Shown: positions 1-5,815 of the stretch, one piece after another
Layout: every line of letters begins with the position of its first letter
Position numbering within the stretch: position 1 is the first letter of the stretch
Assembly: GCA_002383665.1 (NCBI GenBank)
Contig: DFZI01000013.1
Coordinates: forward strand, 1-6,604
DNA: 6,604 nt
DNA from: Dehalococcoidia bacterium UBA4060
GTDB taxonomy: Bacteria; Chloroflexota; Dehalococcoidia; GIF9; UBA5629
Direction of reading: 5' to 3'
The notes under the pieces: model-generated
The model's input: the letters and a program-made list of their open reading frames with translations, nothing else
Database searches by the model: none
Told to the model about the DNA's origin: nothing
Translations under genes and position numbers: made by a program

Positions 1-347
1 ATCATGGTGAAGCTACTACAACAAGTACGCTTGGTTTTATACTGGCTACGGCCGATGCAATCAGCGGTTCCCGTCTGGGAGCAAGACGTGAGTCCCTTGA
101 TCAATATATTAAGCGTATTGAAGCGCTGGAAAGCGTTGCCAGCAGTTTCCCTGGCGTTGAAAAAGCATTCGCCATACAGGCAGGGCGTGAAGTGCGTATT
201 GTCGTGAAACCAGAGCAGGTGGACGATCTTGCCGCTATGCGGCTGGCCCGTGATATTGTAAAGAAAATTGAAGAAAGCCTGGAATATCCAGGACAAATAA
301 AAGTGACTGTTATGCGTGAGGTAAGGGCTGTAGATTTCGCTAAATAG
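1..347 (+). CDS. rny: Ribonuclease Y, C-terminal part (cut by left edge)
   Basis: The reading frame beginning with the codon at position 3 gives 114 residues to a TAG stop at 345-347; the gene start lies off the left edge. It carries the end of the HD domain, seen as the ADAISGSRLGARRES stretch (family form ADAISAARPGARRE). After it comes the conserved C-terminal region with GVEKAFAIQAGREVRI, then RLARDIVKKIEESLEYPG and a final IKVTVMREVRAVDFAK. RNase Y is a membrane-anchored endoribonuclease that starts mRNA decay in Firmicutes; its N-terminal transmembrane anchor, coiled coil, KH domain and the catalytic HD pair are all outside the window. The next gene, ymdB, starts 17 bases downstream on the same strand, the usual Firmicutes order, so the two are probably co-transcribed. 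The identification is firm from the C-terminal sequence; nothing suggests a broken gene. Confidence 0.95.
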   Translation, partial: HGEATTTSTLGFILATADAISGSRLGARRESLDQYIKRIEALESVASSFPGVEKAFAIQAGREVRIVVKPEQVDDLAAMRLARDIVKKIEESLEYPGQIKVTVMREVRAVDFAK

Positions 348-364
348 AATTATGGTAAGGTAAG

Positions 365-1138
365 TTGAAAATTCTGGCAATAGGTGATGTTGTAGGTAAG
401 CCTGGCAGGAGGGTTATTCAGCAATTTCTGCCAGGCTTAATTAATGAATACCACGTCGATATGGTGGTGGCTAACGGGGAAAATTCTGCTCACGGCATCG
501 GGATCACACGTGATACAGCACGTGAGTTGCTTGACAGCGGTGTTGATGTAATAACTACCGGCAACCATGTATGGGCGCAACGTGAAATTGTGACATATAT
601 TGATGAGGATGTACCTGTTATACGGCCTTTAAATTTCCCTCCCGGGGCACCGGGCCGTGGATACATTATTAAGAATGGCATCATGTGTATAAACCTGATA
701 GGACGGATCTTTGTCGGTCAGTATGATTGTCCCTTCCGGACCATGGACGCGTTGCTTTCATCCGTAAACCCGCTGCCAAAAGTAATCATTGTTGATTTTC
801 ATGCTGAGGCCACCTCAGAGAAGGTTGCCCTTGGCAGGTATCTGGATGGAAGGGTCAGTGCTATTTATGGCACGCATACACACGTGGGCACGACTGATAC
901 CTGCATATTACCGCATGGGACAGCCTATGTTACTGATATTGGTATGGTCGGACCTATTGAATCTATCATCGGCGATGACGTTGATAATGTGCTTAATAGC
1001 TTTTTAACCGGCCTTCCGCACAGGTTGTCGGTAGGCAAAGGGCGAGCGGCATTGGATGCGGTATTGCTTGATGTCAACACTGATACCGGCAAAGCCCGCA
1101 GCATAAAAAGAATCCGCAAAGAAGAAGCTGACATTTGA
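365..1138 (+). CDS. ymdB: YmdB-type metallophosphoesterase (TIGR00282 family)
   Basis: This 257-residue protein is close to the family's usual length of about 260. The calcineurin-like metal ligands are all visible: D8 in IGDVVGKPGR, E39 and N40 in ANGENSAHG, N67 and H68 in TTGNHVW, H146 in DFHAEATSEK, and H171 and H173 in GTHTHVGT. The TDIGMVGP signature follows. In Bacillus, YmdB is a dinuclear-metal phosphodiesterase acting on 2',3'-cyclic nucleotides and cAMP; it affects biofilm and motility decisions and interacts functionally with RNase Y. It is cytoplasmic, with no signal peptide or membrane segment. The start is TTG at 365, chosen because the conserved MKILAIGD begins there and AAGG at 357-360 can serve as ribosome binding site. 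It lies 17 bases after rny, and its stop overlaps the next gene by 4 bases. The family assignment is firm; the physiological substrate in this organism is inferred. Confidence 0.95.
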   Translation: MKILAIGDVVGKPGRRVIQQFLPGLINEYHVDMVVANGENSAHGIGITRDTARELLDSGVDVITTGNHVWAQREIVTYIDEDVPVIRPLNFPPGAPGRGYIIKNGIMCINLIGRIFVGQYDCPFRTMDALLSSVNPLPKVIIVDFHAEATSEKVALGRYLDGRVSAIYGTHTHVGTTDTCILPHGTAYVTDIGMVGPIESIIGDDVDNVLNSFLTGLPHRLSVGKGRAALDAVLLDVNTDTGKARSIKRIRKEEADI

Positions 1139-1974
1139 AATACGATCTGCACCTCCACTCAACTGCATCTGATGGACGGCTGAGCCCGGAACAGGTTATC
1201 GATATGGCTGTTGAAAAAGGGCTTGAGGTTGTTGCACTGACGGACCATGATAGTGTAAGCGGAGTTGAAGTTGCTATTGCCCACGCTGCACGTTATTCCT
1301 CCTTGAAAGTTATTCCGAGTGTTGAAATAAATACTGACCTGGCAACGGGCGAACTGCATATACTGGGATATTTTATAAATTATAAGGACAAACAGCTTAT
1401 GGCATCTTTGGAAAAGATACGTGAGTCGCGCGTTGGCCGTGCCATGAAAATGATTGAGAAGCTGGGCGCACTCGGACTTCCGCTCGACTGGAGGAGAGTG
1501 CAGGAGTTGGCAAAAGGAGAATCTATCTGTCGTCCTCATATTGCACAGGCTATGCTGGAAAAGGGCTATATATCAACAGAGCGTGAGGCCTTTGAAAACT
1601 ATATCGGGCGTACAGGGCCTGCCTATGTAGAGCGTGAAAAAATTCAGCCTGTGGATGCTGTAATAATAATAAAAAAAGCGGGAGGACTGCCGGTGCTCGC
1701 ACATCCTGCTGATATCCATAATCTTGATCGGTTGCTGGCTGAGCTTATCTCAGCAGGCCTGGTCGGACTGGAGGCGTACTATGGAAATTATGATAAGGTA
1801 ACTGTGCGTAAATTGGAGTCGGTAGCTGAAAAATATAAACTTCTTACCACTGGAGGCACAGACTATCACCATTTTTGTGATGGCATTGAAGTCCCTATGG
1901 GCTCGGTAGATATACCACTTGAATCGATTGTCAACCTGTTTAAGGCTGCAGGACTGACCTATCTTCCATCCTGA
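1135..1974 (+). CDS. PHP-domain phosphatase/nuclease (TrpH/YciV, RNase AM-like)
   Basis: A 279-residue cytoplasmic protein with a full PHP metal-binding set: D4, H6 and H8 in YDLHLHST, D13, then D37, H38 and D39 in LTDHDS, E64 in PSVEIN, H75 in ELHILGYF, H190 in LAHPADIH, and D243 and H245 in GTDYHH. The segment around residues 131-141 (ICRPHIAQAML) marks the insertion typical of the YciV/TrpH group, whose members remove the 3'-phosphate from 3',5'-nucleoside bisphosphates such as pAp. The E. coli member also acts as a 5'-3' exonuclease (RNase AM). Size agrees with that group (about 280-290). The TTG start at 1135 overlaps the ymdB stop (TTGA at 1135-1138), which points to translational coupling; the PHP motif begins at residue 4, so no later start is possible. 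With rny and ymdB upstream, a role in RNA or nucleotide end clean-up is a reasonable inference. Exact substrate is not shown by sequence. Confidence 0.88.
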   Translation: MKYDLHLHSTASDGRLSPEQVIDMAVEKGLEVVALTDHDSVSGVEVAIAHAARYSSLKVIPSVEINTDLATGELHILGYFINYKDKQLMASLEKIRESRVGRAMKMIEKLGALGLPLDWRRVQELAKGESICRPHIAQAMLEKGYISTEREAFENYIGRTGPAYVEREKIQPVDAVIIIKKAGGLPVLAHPADIHNLDRLLAELISAGLVGLEAYYGNYDKVTVRKLESVAEKYKLLTTGGTDYHHFCDGIEVPMGSVDIPLESIVNLFKAAGLTYLPS

Positions 1975-1998
1975 CGCAGTGTATTTCATATACTTCCC

Positions 1999-2010
1999 GA
2001 TATTAATATC
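1999..2010. promoter_or_regulatory. Perfect 12-bp AT-rich palindrome (possible operator)
   Basis: GATATTAATATC is an exact inverted repeat in the 132-base gap between the PHP gene and the iron-sulfur oxidoreductase gene. Its right end lies 53 bases before the -10 box at 2064-2069, a position suited to a regulator site. No regulator family is recognised from it. A short AT-rich palindrome can also arise by chance, so this is only a candidate. Confidence 0.3.
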
Positions 2011-2060
2011 CTCAGTCGTCTTTATACGTGATAAAAAACAGGTGGAACTGTGGGTAAAAA

Positions 2061-2069
2061 TGCTATAAT
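2061..2069 (+). promoter_or_regulatory. Extended -10 promoter for the iron-sulfur oxidoreductase gene
   Basis: TGCTATAAT combines a perfect SigA -10 hexamer (2064-2069) with the TGn extension directly before it. No good -35 hexamer lies at 16-18 bases upstream; the nearest partial fit is TGGAAC at 2043-2048, with a short 15-base spacer. An extended -10 often makes up for a poor -35. Transcription would start near 2076, giving an untranslated leader of about 30 bases. This would make the downstream gene a separate transcription unit from rny-ymdB-PHP. Confidence 0.7.
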
Positions 2070-2095
2070 ATAGCGATTTTTCTGGGGAAAGCACG

Positions 2096-2102
2096 AAAGG
2101 AG
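2096..2102 (+). promoter_or_regulatory. Strong Shine-Dalgarno for the iron-sulfur oxidoreductase gene
   Basis: AAAGGAG stands 4 bases before the ATG at 2107. It is the best ribosome binding site in the window and settles the start of the 708-residue protein. Confidence 0.85.
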
Positions 2103-2106
2103 TAAC

Positions 2107-4233
2107 ATGGAAGCAACACGAGAAATTTTCTGGTCTATCCCTTTCATCATTCAGATGCTGGTCTACCTCGCAGCCATCGCTGCGGTTGCCCTTATCGGCT
2201 ATGCCGTATACAGACGTTATCAAATGTGGATGTTGGGCCGGCCTGACAAGCGTTTTGATAATCCGGGTCACAGGATTTGGGAATTCATCAAGATCACCAT
2301 ACTGGATGCCGTGTTTCACAGGCGGTTTTTCCGTGATCCTTATCCCGGCATCATGCACTTCTGCATCTTCGTGGGTTGTATATTACTATTCCTTGGAGCT
2401 GGTTTGGATTTCCTGAACCATTACTTTTTTGAGCCTTTCAATGCTGGCTTCATGGAAGGTAATTTTTACATCATAGCAGGAGGTGTCTGGGATTTTGGTG
2501 GGTTGCTTGCGCTGGTTGGCCTCGTAATGGCCTTTATCCGCCGCTATATACAGAGGCCCAAGAGGTTAAATACAGTTTGTGATGATGGCATTGCTCTTTT
2601 ACTGATCTTTGTCGTGATCGCCACGGGTTTTTTCCTGGAAGCGTTCAGAATGCTGGCTGCCATACCTCACGGATCCGGCTTGACCCAGCCTGAGTTTTAC
2701 AGCCATCCCGAATGGAGCCAGGCTTCTTTTGTAGGTTACTGGATTGCCGGCATGTTTGCCGGCCTGCCCGAGGCGACAAGGCTATTATGGTATCAGATAC
2801 TCTGGTACGGACATGTTATTATCACCGTAGGCGCTGTCTTTTATGTTATCCTTGCCTGGGACAAGCTCACCCATATACTTATCTCACCGGTCAATGTGCT
2901 GTTCAAGACATCAAGGCCCAAAGGTGCCCTGAGCACAGTTGATCTGGAAAATGCGGAGACTTATGGTGTTGGCAGAATCCAGGATTTTACCTGGAAGCAA
3001 ATTTTTGATTTGGACGCATGCACAAATTGCGGGCGCTGTCAGGATAGGTGCCCGGCCTACCTTACGGAAAAACCCTTGTCTCCCCGCAAGGTTATCCAGG
3101 ACTTGAAAGCCTACTGGCTGGAGCAGGCTCCCGTCCTGCTGGCGGAAAAGAAAGCCAAGGCCAAAGTGGGCGCAGCCTCCGAAGGTGCTGACCCTGCTGC
3201 AGAGGCACCCGCCGGTAAAGCCATGGTAGGTGAGGTGATAACCGAGGATGAGATATGGTCCTGCACTACCTGCCGTGCCTGTCAGGATGTTTGCCCGGTC
3301 TATATTGAGCACATTGATAAAATTGTTGATATGCGCCGTCATCTGGTGCTGGATCTTGCCCAGATCCCGGAGACAGGTGAGGCAATTCTAAAATGCATTG
3401 AGGCTAGAGGGCATAGCTGCAAAGGCACCACCCTCACCCGGACGGATTGGACTGCCGGTCTGGATATCAAGCAGATGTCGGAAGACAGCAATGTTGAATA
3501 CCTGTTTTATGCCGGCTGTGCAGCATCGCTGGAAGAGCGCAGCACCAAGATAGCTATTGCCACGGCCAAAATACTCAAAGCAGCCGGAGTAAGCTTCGGC
3601 ATTCTCGGTGTGGAGGAGATGTGCTGTGGTGAGCCTGCTCGCCGTCTGGGTAATGAGTATCTTTACCAGACTCTGGCAGCACAAAATGTGGAGACCTTCA
3701 AGAACTATAAGGTCAAGAAGATAATCACCATGTGCCCTCACTGCTTCAACACTTTGAAAAACGAGTATCCTCAGTTCGGTGGAGACTTCGAGATAATCCA
3801 CCACAGCACTTTTATTTCACGGCTTATCGAGGAAGGCAAGATTAAACCTGCCCTGATGAAGGAATACCGTATGACCTACCATGATTCTTGTTACCTTGGC
3901 AGGCACAATGATATCTATAATCCGCAAAGGCACGTATTGCAGAGTATCAACAAACTTCCCTTGCTGGAAATGGAGCGTTCACGTAATAATGGTTTCTGCT
4001 GTGGCGGTGGTGGTGGCAGATTCTGGATGGAGGAACGTATCGGTAAACGCATCAGCGAGACCCGAGTTGAACAGATACTGGAGACCGGAGCTGAGGTTGT
4101 TGCTACCGCCTGCCCTTACTGTGTCCAGATGTTCGTCGATGCCATCAAGGCCAAGGGAGCAGAAGAAAAGCTCGTAGCCAAGGATATTGCAGAACTCGTT
4201 GCTGAGGCTATGGAAGCTGAGCCTAAACATTGA
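2107..4233 (+). CDS. EMO-like EtfAB:menaquinone oxidoreductase (cytochrome b/Fe-S/HdrD fusion)
   Basis: This 708-residue fusion has three parts. Residues 1-260 hold about five or six membrane helices (roughly 11-34, 80-104, 119-144, 160-184, 228-251, perhaps a short one near 207-220), resembling the NarI-type cytochrome b; H84, H236 and H256 are candidate heme ligands. Residues 305-315 (CTNCGRCQDRC) and 386-396 (CTTCRACQDVC) are two 4Fe-4S sites, separated by an Ala/Lys/Glu-rich linker. Residues 465-672 hold two CCG domains with complete cysteine sets, C471, C506-C507, C543, C546 and C595, C631-C632, C669, C672. Their spacings (CX34CCX35CXXC, CX35CCX36CXXC) fit the noncubane cluster motif of HdrB/HdrD. 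In syntrophic fatty-acid oxidisers, proteins of this layout (DUF224, EMO) pass electrons from EtfAB to menaquinone in the cytoplasmic membrane. Here no etf genes are adjacent and the gene has its own promoter, so the partner is inferred. Alternative: another HdrD/GlpC-like quinone-linked reductase. Confidence 0.85.
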   Translation: MEATREIFWSIPFIIQMLVYLAAIAAVALIGYAVYRRYQMWMLGRPDKRFDNPGHRIWEFIKITILDAVFHRRFFRDPYPGIMHFCIFVGCILLFLGAGLDFLNHYFFEPFNAGFMEGNFYIIAGGVWDFGGLLALVGLVMAFIRRYIQRPKRLNTVCDDGIALLLIFVVIATGFFLEAFRMLAAIPHGSGLTQPEFYSHPEWSQASFVGYWIAGMFAGLPEATRLLWYQILWYGHVIITVGAVFYVILAWDKLTHILISPVNVLFKTSRPKGALSTVDLENAETYGVGRIQDFTWKQIFDLDACTNCGRCQDRCPAYLTEKPLSPRKVIQDLKAYWLEQAPVLLAEKKAKAKVGAASEGADPAAEAPAGKAMVGEVITEDEIWSCTTCRACQDVCPVYIEHIDKIVDMRRHLVLDLAQIPETGEAILKCIEARGHSCKGTTLTRTDWTAGLDIKQMSEDSNVEYLFYAGCAASLEERSTKIAIATAKILKAAGVSFGILGVEEMCCGEPARRLGNEYLYQTLAAQNVETFKNYKVKKIITMCPHCFNTLKNEYPQFGGDFEIIHHSTFISRLIEEGKIKPALMKEYRMTYHDSCYLGRHNDIYNPQRHVLQSINKLPLLEMERSRNNGFCCGGGGGRFWMEERIGKRISETRVEQILETGAEVVATACPYCVQMFVDAIKAKGAEEKLVAKDIAELVAEAMEAEPKH

Positions 4234-4245
4234 AAAGAAAATAAA

Positions 4246-4320
4246 TGGCTCCTCGGGTAGGATTCGAACCTACGACCTAGCGGTTAACAGCCGCCCGCTC
4301 TACCGTTGAGCTACCGAGGA
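4246..4320 (-). tRNA. tRNA-Asn (anticodon GTT)
   Basis: Read on the - strand, the 75 bases fold as a full cloverleaf with encoded CCA. The acceptor stem is TCCTCGG with CCGAGGA, the D arm lies in GCTCAACGGTAGAGC, and the anticodon stem GGCGG/CCGCT encloses the loop CTGTTAA. The T arm is GTAGG-TTCGAAT-CCTAC and the discriminator base is G. The anticodon GTT occupies 4286-4288, reading AAC and AAU codons. The gene lies downstream of coaE and has its own promoter. Its 3' end faces the end of the EMO-like gene with 12 bases between them. A T-rich run follows the CCA on the - strand, but no separate terminator hairpin is seen. Confidence 0.97.
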
Positions 4321-4345
4321 ATGTTTGGCTACAGACTACGAATGC

Positions 4346-4360
4346 CCTTTTATCAAAAGG
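4346..4360 (-). other. Small hairpin in the tRNA-Asn 5' leader
   Basis: CCTTTT and AAAAGG form a perfect 6-bp stem with a 3-base loop. It lies between the predicted transcription start (about 4361) and the mature tRNA 5' end (4320), so it would sit at the very 5' end of the precursor. It may affect leader stability or processing; it could also be chance. Confidence 0.35.
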
Positions 4361-4367
4361 ACAGGGT

Positions 4368-4396
4368 ATTATATCATTGAGACTGGCTGCAAGCAA
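4368..4396 (-). promoter_or_regulatory. SigA-type promoter for tRNA-Asn
   Basis: On the - strand, TTGCTT (4396-4391) and a perfect TATAAT (4373-4368) are separated by exactly 17 bases. Transcription would begin near 4361, about 40 bases before the mature tRNA 5' end. The tRNA can therefore be made independently of coaE. No strong terminator is visible between the coaE stop and this promoter, so read-through from coaE is also possible. Confidence 0.8.
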
Positions 4397-4458
4397 AATT
4401 ATATTTTTCTCGTATCAAGCAGTAACAATTTCCATATAACAGGAAGTCAGCCTCAATG

Positions 4459-5070
4459 TTACCTGTCTTTTTTCGTAAGGGTATTGTAAATTTGACGGAC
4501 CTGCTGCCTGGTTTCGTCAGGAGTGCCATCATTATTTATAACGAAGTCGGCTGATTTTACTTTTTCCTGTATCGGGATCTGGCTTTTGATCCTGTTAAGG
4601 GCATCAGCTTCCGTCATGCCACGATCGATCAGCCTTTTAAGCTGAACCTCAGGTGAGCAATAAACCACAATTATAATATCGGCCAACTGACTCCTTAGTT
4701 CAGGGCCAAGCTCAAACAACAATGGAATGACATTAATAACCAATCCCTGAGGATTTTTACCTCTCTGCTCTTCTACAAGCCTGGCAACTTCAGCCAGTAC
4801 GGCTGGATGAACGATGGAATTCAATATCTGCAGTTTTCCCTTGTTATTAAACACTATATCAGCCAGCTTTTGCCGGTTAATGGTCTGATCATCGTTTAGC
4901 ACTTCTCTGCCAAAATTGTCTGTTATCTCTTGCCAGGCCTTCTTCCCTGGCTCAACTACCTCATGCGCCAGCTTATCGGCATCAATGATAAAGGCTCCCA
5001 ACTCCCGGAACATGGCTGACACTGCACTTTTACCGGTGCCGATTGTGCCCGTCAATCCTGCAATTATCAT
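4459..5070 (-). CDS. coaE: Dephospho-CoA kinase
   Basis: A 203-residue protein of normal family length. It catalyses the last step of coenzyme A synthesis in the cytoplasm, ATP-dependent phosphorylation of the 3'-hydroxyl of dephospho-CoA. The P-loop is GTIGTGKS (residues 8-15), followed by IDADKLAHEVV (D30, D32, H36), which is the substrate-binding DAD signature. Further on are VHPAV near residue 88, IPLLFE near 117, and the lid region with LKRLIDRGMTEADALNRI and SADFVINNDG. The ATG at 5070-5068 overlaps the stop of the upstream PHP gene (ATGA), so translation is probably coupled; GGGG just upstream, within the end of that gene, may act as ribosome binding site though it is close to the start. 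Its common neighbours polA and mutM are not present here. The stop TAA is at 4459-4461. Confidence 0.96.
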   Translation of the reverse strand: MIIAGLTGTIGTGKSAVSAMFRELGAFIIDADKLAHEVVEPGKKAWQEITDNFGREVLNDDQTINRQKLADIVFNNKGKLQILNSIVHPAVLAEVARLVEEQRGKNPQGLVINVIPLLFELGPELRSQLADIIIVVYCSPEVQLKRLIDRGMTEADALNRIKSQIPIQEKVKSADFVINNDGTPDETRQQVRQIYNTLTKKDR

Positions 5071-5705
5071 TTCCCCAAATTATTCTTAGAGCCGCAGAAG
5101 CGGCCAGATTTCAGCTCCTGTATAAATTCCATCTCAGTATGTATTGTATTTTCAAATATAGTAACACATTTACCCAGTTCGTTTTTGAAATGAGCGTCAC
5201 TGCCGCCGGATGTTGGCAAACCAAGCCGATCGGCCAACTGGCAGGCAAATATATTATTCCCGGTTAAATTGTGGCCGTTATAGCCTTCTATTGCGTCAAT
5301 CTTGTCAAATACCGGTCTTTTCAATACCGTTTCAGCAGCTTTATCGAACTCCGTGATAGCATCACATGGGAAACCACGAAAGGGGTGGGCAACTATCATA
5401 AAACCGTTTGCTGATAGGACCATATTGCGCAATGTCTGGATATCAATCACCGTCTTGAAATTCACATTCAACCCGAATACCAGTATCTCTCCTCCCTCTT
5501 TAACCATCACCTCGACTCCTCTGAACACAGGGAAGTTATACTTTGAGCTGAGATCTTCTATCTCCGCCATCTCCCAGGCCCGGTCGTGCTCGGTGAAGCA
5601 TATTCCCTGCAGGCCCGCATTGATGGCTGTTTCTATGGCTTCCTCCGGACTCATGATGCTATCAGGAGAAAGACGGTTTGTATGGACATGCAAATCTATC
5701 TTCAT
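5067..5705 (-). CDS. Short PHP-domain metal-dependent hydrolase
   Basis: A 212-residue PHP-domain protein, counted from the ATG at 5705-5703. Metal-site motifs are D4, H6 and H8 in IDLHVHT, E39, H40 and D41 in FTEHDR, E65 in RGVEV, H107 in VAHPFRG, and D170 and H172 in GGSDAH. It lacks the RPHIA-containing insertion of the larger PHP protein at 1135-1974, so the two are not close duplicates. The frame stays open to a TTG at 5741, adding 12 residues, but the PHP core begins at the ATG and a likely -10 box at 5743-5748 would place the transcription start inside that extension; the ATG is preferred. No clear Shine-Dalgarno precedes it. Its stop overlaps the coaE start by 4 bases. PHP proteins are phosphoesterases or nucleases; the substrate is not known here. 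A link to 3',5'-ADP is conceivable given coaE, but unproven. Confidence 0.85.
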   Translation of the reverse strand: MKIDLHVHTNRLSPDSIMSPEEAIETAINAGLQGICFTEHDRAWEMAEIEDLSSKYNFPVFRGVEVMVKEGGEILVFGLNVNFKTVIDIQTLRNMVLSANGFMIVAHPFRGFPCDAITEFDKAAETVLKRPVFDKIDAIEGYNGHNLTGNNIFACQLADRLGLPTSGGSDAHFKNELGKCVTIFENTIHTEMEFIQELKSGRFCGSKNNLGK

Positions 5706-5742
5706 TTCAGATATTGTAAGCGGGCAAATGCCCAGGCACAAA

Positions 5743-5769
5743 ATTATAGAGCCAATGCAGGCGTCTCAA
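5743..5769 (-). promoter_or_regulatory. Likely promoter for the PHP-coaE pair
   Basis: On the - strand a perfect TATAAT (5748-5743) is preceded by TTGAGA (5769-5764), five of six bases of the -35 consensus, but the spacer is only 15 bases. Transcription would start near 5736, giving a leader of about 30 bases before the ATG at 5705. That leader contains a 4-bp GGGC/GCCC stem with a four-base loop at 5722-5733. Confidence 0.5.
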
Positions 5770-5797
5770 CCTTAAGAAAAACTTGTGTACCCACTAC

Positions 5798-5815
5798 GCA
5801 TGATAATCATTATGC
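5798..5815. promoter_or_regulatory. Fur-box-like operator candidate
   Basis: TGATAATCATTATGC at 5801-5815 matches the 7-1-7 Fur-family consensus TGATAATNATTATCA at 12 of 14 defined positions. It consists of overlapping 5-1-5 inverted repeats, ATGAT-A-ATCAT and ATAAT-C-ATTAT, as in true Fur boxes. It overlaps the stop codon of the MBL-fold gene and lies about 30 bases upstream of the TTGAGA box of the next gene. Fur, PerR or Zur could use such a site; no such regulator is in the window. Chance similarity in AT-rich DNA remains possible. Confidence 0.35.

Noticed and set aside
352..363. Three-codon mini reading frame ATG GTA AGG TAA just before the ymdB TTG start
   Set aside because: It is out of frame with ymdB and its bases are better explained as the ymdB ribosome binding region; a frame this short is expected by chance.
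1671..1677. Run of seven A after ATA repeats inside the first PHP gene, as a slippage or frameshift site
   Set aside because: The reading frame continues through it without break and encodes a normal IIIKKAGG stretch; nothing shows a frameshift product.
1978..1994. AT-rich hairpin (AGTGTAT / ATATACT, loop TTC) just after the PHP gene, as a terminator
   Set aside because: The stem is weak, includes a G-T pair and is not followed by a T-run, so it does not qualify as an intrinsic terminator.
1750..2358. Open frame of about 200 codons on the - strand spanning the gap and the start of the EMO-like gene
   Set aside because: It overlaps two well-supported genes on the other strand, has no recognisable domain and would run through the promoter region; it is a shadow frame.
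4422..4462. Inverted GTAACA / TGTTAC pair around the coaE stop, as a terminator
   Set aside because: The arms are only 6 bp, AT-rich, about 30 bases apart and lack a following T-run.
5706..5741. Upstream TTG start for the second PHP protein
   Set aside because: A TATAAT box directly precedes it, so transcription probably begins after the TTG; the conserved domain starts at the later ATG.
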